The position numbers and the translations under genes were made by a program. From Amanita rubescens (Eukaryota; Basidiomycota; Agaricomycetes; Agaricales; Amanitaceae): a stretch of DNA of 25,856 nt. The notes under the pieces were generated by a model. That model did not search any database. It had not been told where the DNA came from and saw only the letters and a program-made list of their open reading frames with translations. Shown in pieces: positions 1 through 9,120 of the stretch (within the stretch, counting starts at the first letter, position 1; each line of letters starts with the position of its first letter). The stretch spans positions 1-25,856 of the forward strand of contig WION01000654.1 in assembly GCA_015039365.1 (NCBI GenBank). The letters are read 5' to 3'.

Positions 1-170
1 TGGGGATGAACCTGGCTGGGGGTCGCGTCACGGGCGGTAAGGTGGCCGGGAGTTTTCCCGGGAGGAGGAACATCCCCGGAAGGTTTACCATGGGGAGAAA
101 CCTGGCTGTCGCAGGGAGTAATACGGCCAGGAGTTTGTCCTGAAGGAGGAGCATGGCCATGCGCTTTGGC
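1..170. repeat. Two 90-bp imperfect tandem repeats within the secreted-protein gene
   Basis: The block AACCTGGCTG at 9-18 recurs at 99-108, and the flanking TGGGGA at 1 recurs at 91, giving a 90-bp (30-codon) period. The second copy fades near 170. The repeat is coding on the minus strand and preserves frame, so it expands the protein without breaking it. More copies may lie to the left of the window. Confidence 0.65.
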
Positions 171-304
171 AGCGGGAGGAACCCCGGCGGCGGCAGCGAC
201 GCTGATGAGGGCAAGGGCAATGATGCTGCTTAACGCAGTGAACTGCACAAATGTATGAGTTGACCGTGGTCACAATTTTTGCAAAAAAAGAGCTTTACCT
301 TCAT
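1..304 (-). CDS. Small secreted Pro/Gly-rich repeat protein (3' end outside window)
   Basis: This is an unnamed secreted protein, seen as its first 82 residues before the window edge. The start is the ATG at 304-302. Exon 1 is just Met-Lys (304-299). A 56-nt intron (298-243, GTAAAG...GTGCAG) joins in phase 0 to exon 2 (242 to the edge). The spliced N-terminus reads MKFTALSSIIALALISVAAA, a textbook signal peptide with a likely cleavage after the Ala run. The mature part is rich in Pro, Gly, His and Ala and consists of an imperfect 30-residue repeat with a recurrent PPxGxTPG core. There are no stops in frame to position 1. A TATA-like box lies about 90 nt upstream. It could be a cell-surface or effector-like small secreted protein; no family is recognised. 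The signal peptide and splice junction are seen; the role is not known. Confidence 0.72.
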
Positions 305-390
305 TGTTATGTAGCGATTAAGATGTTGAGAATTCGAGTTCGAATCGAAGGCAAGATGCTTGTCTGAAGAATGAAGATAATGTCGAGGCC

Positions 391-398
391 TCTTTATA
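391..398 (-). promoter_or_regulatory. TATA-like box of the secreted-protein gene
   Basis: On the minus strand the sequence is TATAAAGA, about 87 nt upstream of the Met-Lys start codon at 304. That leaves room for a transcription start near 360 and a short leader. Position and motif fit a core promoter; there is no transcript evidence. Confidence 0.45.
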
Positions 399-662
399 AC
401 TTTTCGACGACATTACAAATACCCTAATTGGGGGACAACATTCGCGAAAAGGTATATGCTGCGCCGCAGTGCCAAGGACGAACTACTATCACAATTAGCC
501 GTTGGAGAATTGACATGTTGCGATAACACCAAAAGCTGTCGCTTGAGCATATCATCCCTTCAAGGGCCGAATCCGGACTTTTGAAACCTGAATGGTGAAA
601 GATTACAACGACAGGCAGTTGGCTGGTATCGGAGGCTCGCTCCTTAAGATATGAAATGTGTG

Positions 663-697
663 CTGCCTGCCTTCTGCCTTCTGCTTTCTGCTTTTTG
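663..697. repeat. Heptamer pyrimidine microsatellite
   Basis: The plus strand carries successive CTGCCTT/CTGCTTT heptamers ending in a T run, about four to five imperfect units. It lies in non-coding DNA upstream of the secreted-protein gene and looks like a simple sequence repeat. Confidence 0.6.
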
Positions 698-718
698 TAA
701 GTTATATCGGCCCCTTGC

Positions 719-1383
719 CTAGTCTGCTGGCGTGCAATAGGGATCTATGCGTTCTGTGTATCCTGCAACTGAGGACAAATGGCCAGCTTTGACCCTGAGT
801 GTCCTCTGCGACGAGGATAAGATACATTTTTCGGCATCAAGTTCGGCAGGACACGCGTAGCCGGTTTCTCGAAGGGTGAGAGGGCAACAAGATAGCATGG
901 CTGTGGGCTCGCTCTTGCGACGAATCAACTGCGCAATCTGTTCATCGTTTGCAGCCTAACCAAGACCGTTGTTAGCGAAATTTTCGTGAGAGATCGCGCC
1001 AGTCGCCCGAGGTTGCGAGATTCTGTCATACTATGTGATGCTATACATACCTTATACTTCATGAAAGCCCATCGTCCAGTTAGCAAAAGTCGTCATACGA
1101 TGGCCCTGGATCAAAGCGCCAGGGGCTTTCTAACATTTGCGACATGTATGTTCTTTCTGCCCTCCAAATGTCATCTTTTTTCAACTGGAAGATGCTTGCA
1201 CAAGTCGATCATATCTACAAGGCAGAGTTACTTAGCATAAAAATGGAGATCTGATTAGAGCACGCGCCGTGCGCCAATCAGAATAGTCCAAAGAATTTCC
1301 GCAGCCTCGGCTACGTCGACGGCAATTGTTGTCTCGTCCAATAAACAATGCTTGCTGCGCGGTCCAGAAGACTGTCGCGACAT
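719..1383 (-). pseudogene. Possible decayed or unresolved coding relic
   Basis: Three open segments on the minus strand (1383-1255, 1208-1080, 955-719) have plausible amino-acid composition and lie in order. Plausible introns separate them: GTGCTC at 1262 to TGTAG near 1215, and a TTAG acceptor at 956 with CTAAC upstream. However, every junction I tried ended in a stop within a few codons of at least one segment. No start codon with a clear context was found. The protein family was not recognised. It could equally be three chance open frames; confidence is low. Confidence 0.2.
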
Positions 1384-3102
1384 TTATCCCCAGTGCGTTT
1401 GAGAAGCACACATTTGACGTAAGGCCTCGCCATCATGATGCCAAGACCAAGGAGGAGTGGTTCCGTGCTTTATGTACTGCGGAAGCACGCCGATTACGAA
1501 AAAATGCTCATGTTAAACACAATGTGCCGGGAGCATCTCACAGATAGTCTAAACATTTTTGACGCGTGCTTGCAGGCCAGCGCGTTGTACTGAGCGATTA
1601 GTTAGCCGAGCGACCGTGAGAGTGCAAACAAAGACTGTACTTACCGACTCGAGGCAAGAATATCCTACCAAAACTCTGGCGATCCATTAGTATATTCGGC
1701 AAGTAATATTTTACAAAGGAGTTCAAGTTCGGCGTCAAGCAACAGCAGCTGAACACATTATGTTCCACTGTTTTAGAGATCAATATTTATGCGCATCGAT
1801 CCGTTGAAAGTAATTTCTTTCGGTATTACATGAAATTTTTGAGCGTGAAAATGTCTTTAGCATTGCGGCCAGGTTGAAGGATGTGATGTATCAGCCTCTC
1901 TGTTTTTGCTTCAGACAAGAATTAAACATACAGCGCGCCCAATCCTCGCGGCGAACTTATCAAACCAGCAAAGATCTCTCTGAATCATGCCAGACGCTAT
2001 CAGATCCTTGAATGCAACAAAAGTAGTGACGGCCTACGAATGAGTGCTCGGTGGTCCGCTGCTCGCAACTTCTTTGCGCCAAATCAGCTTCCTCCTATGA
2101 TTCAAGTCGAGTACAAACCGATCAAAACGTGAGCGCGTGAGCTTCGATGTACTCTTCCGACTGCGATATGCAGTCTTTTCCTTGCTATCGTTAAAAATAT
2201 CCCCGTTCGCGACTGGATGGGTTCGTATCGGTGGCCAGTTGATTCCCCTTCGGCTGTTAAGGTGGACGGGGGCTATTGAAGTATTAGCCCGAACAACCAG
2301 CGGCGTCTTCACAGTAAACCATGACAGGACTAGGTTATTGATACAGTACGCCATCTGCTAGAAACTTCGCGAAGTTCACGAAGAGTCGACGCTCGAGTCC
2401 TTGTGCTCTGGGCTCGGTGAGAGAGGGCAGGGAGCCAACTCTGCATTCAAACAAGGCCGTGTAAGTGGGCATAGTAAAGATTTCCACTAGGAAACCAGGG
2501 GTACGAGCGCATCATTCGATGTGCATCAGAATGCGCGTTGGTTCGGAAGCTTTCGTGAGAGAATGAACCTGACCTGTACGATAAGTACATATGCCATTAT
2601 ATTGAGTCGCAGGGCCGTGATGTGTCAAAAGGAAAGCGACCCTTGACTCAGAAAAGGTGCAGATGGCATATGATTCGTCAACAACAGGTCTGATATGGGC
2701 GACACGAACTGTTTCTACAGGAGCAAGAAAGGTTGACCACAGTCCTACTTGGGAAGTACGTCACTGCACAAGCTTTGGAATAGGGGGGCATTCCTATCGG
2801 AAATGGATATCGATACGTCAAGCTCGAATCGGAACTGCCACTGACAGAAACGTATCTGTCCACGATACATCTACATCTTGAGCCTTGAGTGCGATAAATG
2901 TCATTTTCCTTAAGCAGCCCAGAGATCATAAGTTCTTTGTCCGAGAGATGGAGGGAAAAGGACATAAAACTCAGTAGGAAAGAGAGCAGTTTGTAAATTA
3001 CAGCGCGACGCTGTGGTGGCAGGCAACAAACTACCGTTTTACGTAATATTTCAATTTGAGTGCCAAAGACCTTCCCATCAGCCAGCCTGGCACTCTTTAA
3101 AG

Positions 3103-4874
3103 CTAATCCATGTCAATATCCTTTTCTACTCCAACCTGTTGCTTTTGCAGCTCCCGTTCGTCATCCTGTTCAACACCGATGCTACCAGCGGGCCTCCACT
3201 GACCGTTACCCGCAGTCACTTTCCATAACCGTACCCGACCGTCGTTCCCGGCGGAAGAGAGGACAGTCCTTTCATGAATCAAGGTGAGGTAGTGTCAACA
3301 TCAAGAGCATGAATTTGCTTACCCAGTGATGTTCCACTCGACCCGTCCAACTGTTGATCTGCACCATTTCATCATTAGTATCAAGAATCAACCAGATGTT
3401 ACGTGTGGCCAACCTGTGATGATCGAAATCAGCAACTACAGTCGCTGACCATTTGTTCCCGTTTTCATTCTCCCCTCCTTCTGTGTCACCTTTCCCGTGA
3501 CCGTGGCCTGGTTGTTCGTCGTAATACAGCTCAGGATCCTCCTCGGGAGCGGGACGAACACGCCAGATGCGGACATGTCCGTCACGGCCGCCCGTAGCGA
3601 TGAGGTGGTAGGAGCGCCCACAGGATGGGGCCCATGAAACGGACGTGATAGAGTATGAAGCGGGTCCCGTTATTTCTTTTGCTGAGGTTGAGGGTGAACC
3701 AGTGGTTGTCGCTGGGAAACCACCTGGAGCAGTCGAAGATTCTGTGTTGGGTGGTGGAGCAGTGCTAAAGTCTTCCGGTTGAGAAAATCCTTGTGAGGTT
3801 TGTGGTATGTTCGAGGGTTCCGTAGGAGGTGTTGGGTCCAGAGCAAGTATTGTCGTTGGTCTTCGAGACGGTGTAACTTGAATTATCTATGGTGTGATCA
3901 GAGAAATGTGTTAGAGTCGTTGGAGCAGGCGTACTTTGATTATTCCGCTTGTGCCGCACCCCACGGCGAGGACTTCACCCCAGTATCGGTCTTTACACCA
4001 TGATATGCACCATCCACCATCTGCTTCCTTATTTCCGCTACCAAGGCGAGGTTGACTAGACCCTTGTTGAAGATTTTGCTGGAGAGCTTGCGCAACTTGA
4101 GTGGCTGATGCGCTGTCGAGCATAGCGGACGTTTGTGTAGGGGTGGCAACTGCAAGAGTGTGCGAACGAGAAAAGTAGGAAGGAGACGGCGATGTTGGAA
4201 GACTGGTTACGTCAACTTCTTCGGTGAGCTGCCATGAAGTAAGAGCGGACGGCTCAAGGCAATCGTAGATGCGAAGGTGGTTATCGGAGGATATAGTTGC
4301 CTGAAGAGTACGGTATCACGCGATTGCGTATACAGGTGTCAAACGGGACGTACTAGCTTTAAGCCTATTTGGTGAGGCGCGAATTCAATAGCTCGGACAC
4401 TAGACTTGGCGTCCGGTAGCATTGCACGCTCAACCCAACGTGATGGGGTAGGCTGAAGAGTAGAGCCATTGACAGCGGACTGAGCTGCATCAAGATTGGT
4501 AGAAGAGCCAGCTTTCTCCCAGATCTTGACCGTCCGGTCAAATGACGATGAGGCGATGATGGTACCATATTCGGGATGCGCCCAACAGACTTTTGAGATG
4601 GGGGCATCATGAGCCTGAACAAGATTAATAAAAGGGTTGCATTTCAAAGATGTACTCACCTTCCAGTCGTCTTCGACGCTCCACGAACCATCTGCTTCGT
4701 TTAGCTTCCATACCTTTATTCTGTGAATACGTTAACAGCGCGAATGGCTAGTAGTATTTGATAAAAACACCTTTGGTCAAGGCTGCAGGTAGCCAGGCGG
4801 AGTCCGTAGTAATCGTAAGACGCGTCCGTTACGAGGTCATCGTGCGCGTTTGGAATGAGGCCAGTCTGTATCAT
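3103..4874 (-). CDS. SEH1: Nucleoporin SEH1 (WD40 repeat protein)
   Basis: Seh1 is a WD40 beta-propeller subunit of the Y-shaped (Nup84/Nup107) nuclear pore subcomplex and of the SEA/GATOR2 complex that controls TORC1. Predicted exons (minus): 4874-4771, 4720-4660, 4614-4354, 4300-3935, 3886-3414, 3358-3323, 3268-3103; six introns of 45-55 nt; product 488 aa. Family marks are clear: LATCSLDQRIKVW near the start, WAHPEYG...SSSFDRTVKIWE, SSVRAIEFAPHQIGLKLA, SWAPSCGRSYHLIATGGRDG and, at the C-terminus, VEWNITGTVLSSAGNDGRVR. It is longer than the usual roughly 350-aa Seh1 because of low-complexity inserts after the third and fourth blades. The ATG at 4874 opens directly before the first blade (MIQTGLIPNAHDDLV); an in-frame upstream ATG would add 14 residues. 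Divergent with the RING/RRM gene across about 500 bp. Confidence 0.93.
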
Positions 4875-5376
4875 GGTTGAGGAATCAATAATAATATTGT
4901 TTGGCAACGGCATCGAACACAAATATCGTCGAAAATGGAAATCCCCGATCAGCGTGACGCCGCAGATCCCACTTTGCCTCCGCGCCCCGGCCCTCACGGC
5001 TATCGACGAGAAAATTAAGCATGCGGTGGACTTGAATTACGGCCTTTTTTCTGATTGCGCCACAAGTGCATCTCGCCGCTTCGCTTACAGTTCAAGTGCA
5101 AGAACAGCTCGGTAAGGAACAAGAGCCCGGGCGTCATCTATTTCAATACAATTTGTTGTACCCCTATCAGCTATAACGTTTGAGATAAGGCTTGCTATTG
5201 AAAATGCTATTGAGCTGTTAAGTTTCGCCGAGCCTTGTGTGAGAGCGGTTGCTGTTGTCAGGTTGCATCACATCTCACTTGACGCGATCACATGCCGACG
5301 GGCGCGCGGCGATGTGACCGTTACCGGACGCGTATGAAAGGTGTCACAAGCGTGACCTGTTGCTTTTCATGTTGCG
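4875..5376. promoter_or_regulatory. Divergent intergenic region between SEH1 and the RING/RRM gene
   Basis: About 500 bp that must hold both promoters. It contains one ACGCGT (5328-5333), a GC-rich CGGGCGCGCGGCG patch near 5298-5311 and repeated GTGAC/GTCAC words between 5270 and 5355. No TATA box is clear. An 86-codon plus-strand open frame at 4855-5115 overlaps SEH1 exon 1 and is not supported as a gene. Confidence 0.5.
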
Positions 5377-8300
5377 ATGTCATTCCAATCGTTCTCGGTC
5401 CCCACATCGCCTGCGATGACTAGGTCTTCCAGGCCACAGCCCGTCACCCCTCAGCGTTTCCCCCGCCAGAACCAGCAGCACAGATACTCTCAATCTCTCT
5501 ACAAGTCGCCTGTAACCCCCTCTACGCCTTACTCTCCTCTGAGCTTGCGATCAGCGACCTCAGCGGGTTCATCTGTACTCAATACCCCAGATAACAGCGG
5601 TGTCTATTCAAAGCGACTTTTATTAAATTCTTGTTCTCCTTTAGCCTCCAAGTCTTCTCGCTCTGGAAGCGGTGGGGACCGGAGTTTAGCTGACATCGCT
5701 CAGAATTGGAGATCTCGTACCAACGAAAATGGAATTCATATGTCCTCCGAATGCACCGAAGGCTCCGACTTTGGTGATGATGAAGGTATGAAAATTGCCA
5801 GTAAATTGACCAAAAAAATGCTAATATATGCGCATATAGCCAGCGAGAGGACCTTATCCGACTCGCCCAATGACTCAAACATTGTTGCTAGTGCAGAAGG
5901 TTCATTGTTTTTTTCCAAACGCTTAGCGCCGATGCTAACGACGAACGAAAATAGCGCTACTTCCTCCACCCTTCTTATCAAATCAGAGACGCAATCTTAT
6001 CCGACCACGTTCCCAAACGCACGCCACCATGACCCAAGTCCGTACGCCGTCCTCTCCAACCACGACTCGCTCGAATCGCGCGACTTTAAGCTCTCCGATA
6101 TCTTCACGTCGCACCAGCTCCTTTACCCATTCAGAAAATTTGTTGACTACGCCTCCACCAAATCGACTTCTGGCAAGTCACTTTAAGCTCAAAGGCAGTT
6201 TCACGGACCCAGCTCAGCCGAGGAGACGTGAAGCATTTGGTGTACGTTACTCACGCTGATCTGCCAATATTTGTTTGTAACTGTTCACCTGTACAGATAC
6301 GGACGCCATCCCAAAATGCCAACGTCGGCAGCGCAAGTTTCACCTATGGATTAAATCCAGATACATCTCTCGAGCTCTTCGATATTGACGAAGGCGAGTT
6401 TGAAAACGACGACGAATCGCCCAGTTATCTAAGACAAGATGGTGACCCTGAAGAATCGTTTTCTCTGGACGTAGATTCCTTATATGGATACCCTTCATAT
6501 CCGATTAAATTTTCTCAGTCCCAATTTGCCGACCCATTCCATGGAACAAATGCCGGATATGGTATCAGCAGAGGACCACCTACCTTCCAGACACGGCCCT
6601 TGGGAACGATCGCTGAAAATATCGAGCATCCGTTCCAAAATGTCCCTCAAGATAATTTTCACGCTGAGACCGGCGAAGACATGTTTATCCAGCCCCCCGA
6701 ACGCAATTATTATCCGTTTATACCTCATATCGCGCAGAACACGTATTATACTGAACCGGCGTTTGTGTCGTATCCAACCATTCCCTTTTCCGTTTCCCCG
6801 TTTCCGCCGAGCCAAGTAACACAGCAACAACAGCCGCACCGTATCGATACAATCATGCCAAAAGTTACAACGCCTTCTAGACAAGAGATGTCTCCAACGT
6901 TTGCCCCTCCTGAGGACATCAAGAACCCTACAGATTGCTCTGTCTGCCTGGTAAAACATCCTCGCTCACTTGCCATCCTATTGCCCTGTCGCCATCCACT
7001 CTGTTCAGCGTGCCTTACCAGTGCACTCAACATAGTCGGCGAGAAGGATATGGAATGTGCAATATGTAAAAACGGTGTCCATGATTTTCGTCTTGTCACT
7101 ACGGAGTCAAAGTCCAGTGGGGGAGAGAATTGTGCTTCGAGCAACTCGTCAAAGGCATCCACTTCAGGTAGCGGCAAGACAACGAGGAATGGGACCCCAA
7201 CCGATGACGTAGATGGATCGGGCTTTTCGCCTCTTGGCTTCGGGTTAAGTGCTGACAGTTCAAGTGAACAAGCCGACCCATTCAATAGGGCAAGTACACC
7301 TAAGGAAGAGCAACGGAAGACGAATAGACTAGATCAATCGGGCGCAGCCACAACTACCCAAGGCCGATCAGCGGAGCCAGCCGCCCAAATAGACAACGTA
7401 GTGTTGAGAATTGATAACGTACCATGGGTAAGTTGTCGGATGTCGTCTTTTCCTACCTTCTAAGCTTTTACCTCAGGATATTACCCCGCCTCAAATCAGG
7501 AACTGGCTTCAACAGCCAGTAGAGCGTATTCACGTCTTGCTCGACGCCAAAGGCAAAACTCTTAGTCATGCCTATGTCGAAGTCAAAGATTCGTCTATCG
7601 CCGGCGCTATTCTCCGTGGCGAAGCGCAGGTCAGCCATGCGAGAAGCAAGGTTCGATTCAACAAGAAGGAACGTAGCAGTGTGCTAGGACGTGGCAGAAG
7701 AGCTAGAGGCGTGACCGTGACTAAAAGTGGACAAGAGGAGCTGATGGTTGATGTAAGTGCCATTCGGTTAACGTTTTCGTTCGTTCTGACGCATGATCAG
7801 CTCTTTCCCAATTGGCGTGGCACCTTTGACGGCTCTCGTCCATCTTTGGCCGGCTTAGACAACGACCATCTGATAGATGCTCTAGAAGGTGGACTTATGA
7901 CGGAGAATGAACTCAAGGGACTACTCTACTTAATAAGAGAACCCGACGTAAGAGCTTCCATTTCTTTCGAAGGACCATATTGATCACATGCATCAGTCGC
8001 ACTTCCTCAAGGTCCCCTCATTACCATTCCACTTGCTCGTAAGCATTTTGAGCAAGTTCCCAGCGGACGTCGATAGCCGCGTCTTTTGGTCATCAAGCTT
8101 ACGAGATCTTTTGTTTGGTTCGTCTGCTTCTTAACTTTTCGCAATGATCTTCCGCTTACGAAACCAGATGTTGCATATGCTGCTGCGCAGATATTACTCT
8201 CTCGGGTTAGAAATAACACAATCAATTCGAATTCTTGTACCTATTCAACGGAGCTCGTATCGGAATTGGTTCAGACAGCTGCAGATTGTCGTGGTATGTT

Positions 8301-8646
8301 CTATGACGCTTTACCCTTGTACGGTTAAGCTGACACTCGGGTAGCCCTGACTTCTCAGCAAATTGCTGATTTACGAGCATTTGCAGCTCAAGAATCGATA
8401 CCATTGTCGGATCCTGAGGAGCCCACTATTACGGATAGTTTGGCTGAGCACGATCGGTCAGCAACCGCAGATTCCGAACCAACATCACAGTGCGAACCAG
8501 TAACGCCTGGCAGTGCTGACGTGTTGGTCCCATTGAATGAAAACGCGGTAAAAGACGCGCCTTTTGATGCATTGGCTCGTGAATTTGGCCTCGAAGCGCA
8601 ATTGGTGCAGGCCCTCGCACAACGACTGGCCAGTCTGCCTGCATGA
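5377..8646 (+). CDS. RING-finger and RRM domain protein
   Basis: Predicted 937-aa protein from ten exons: 5377-5599, 5645-5785, 5840-5899, 5955-6241, 6297-7427, 7477-7752, 7801-7947, 7997-8117, 8168-8293, 8345-8646. All nine introns are 45-55 nt and phase-consistent. Residues 1-440 are Ser/Thr/Pro-rich and probably disordered. A C3HC4 RING begins at Cys451 (CSVC...LPCRHPLCSACL...CAIC), with all eight zinc ligands visible; this predicts E3 ubiquitin-ligase activity. After a disordered linker, a weak RRM starts near residue 605 (VVLRIDNVPWDITPPQIRNW) and runs to about 680, with a degenerate RNP1 (LSHAYVEV). A C-terminal helical region follows. RING plus RRM resembles Not4 in principle, but the order, spacing and C3HC4 type differ, so it is not called NOT4. 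It may be an RNA-linked ubiquitin ligase; substrate unknown. The start ATG is the first in the open frame and has a second ATG 13 codons later. Confidence 0.85.
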
Positions 8647-9120
8647 AATACTGTTATCACCTCGCATCACGACTCATACACGCTCGTTAATTCTGGAAGA
8701 AACCCCTTTGTTGCACTGCTTTCGAAACGTTCTCGCTCATTGTTCATTGTACGACTCTTACGATTAATTGCCCAGTTGTTGTCGCTTTCACTGCCCTAAT
8801 TAGTAGTTGTGGACTCTTTTGTTTTCATTGCAAGTTATCCGTCATGTTTTGTCCTTGCGAAACCCTCCTATAATAATGTAGCCATGTTGAGTGTGATTGT
8901 TGATTGCAAACACGTGACATCAAAATTGACCCGGGGCATGAGTTCTCTCAACGCAAATCCAGATCCATAGCTTCTACCTTGATCTTTCCCTCCATCGCAC
9001 CACCCTGCCTGGGTGTCCGTCGCTCAGTTTCGGCGTACTCTTTGCGAGTATTTCAAAGAGTTTTACGGTTGACGACAGCATTCATTTTCTTCTGGAGGGA
9101 CTCGGGACGAATGTGACAAC
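8647..9120. promoter_or_regulatory. Intergenic region with E-box, upstream of the disordered-protein gene
   Basis: Holds the 3' UTR of the RING/RRM gene (T-rich, with AATAAT near 8872) and the promoter of the next gene. A CACGTGAC E-box lies at 8911-8918, about 210 nt before the ATG at 9121. No open frame of note. Confidence 0.5.

Larger units (their letters stand above)
305..3102. other. 2.8-kb region with no convincing gene; scattered coding-like fragments
   Basis: No complete gene could be assembled. Three minus-strand stretches look protein-like but do not join cleanly: 1383-1255 (43 codons, includes DETTIAVDVAEAAEILW), 1208-1080 (includes MLESPWRFDPGPSYDDF) and 955-719 (begins AANDEQIAQLIRRK, preceded by a CTAAC branch-like motif and TTAG acceptor). 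In-frame stops and phase mismatches between them suggest either a decayed gene or an unrecognised multi-exon gene. The remaining short open frames on both strands between 1600 and 3000 look random. The part nearest 3103 should hold the SEH1 3' UTR. Confidence 0.4.

Noticed and set aside
337..352. GTTCGAATC resembling a tRNA T-loop
   Set aside because: The flanking bases do not form a five-base-pair T stem and no acceptor or anticodon arm is found.
6495..7285. Long minus-strand open frames (154 and 179 codons)
   Set aside because: They are antisense shadows of the RING-encoding exon, which has a clear zinc-ligand pattern in the plus frame.
5377..8646. Identification of the RING/RRM gene as NOT4
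   Set aside because: Not4 has an N-terminal C4C4 RING directly followed by the RRM; here the RING is C3HC4, starts at residue 451 and is separated from the RRM by about 100 residues.
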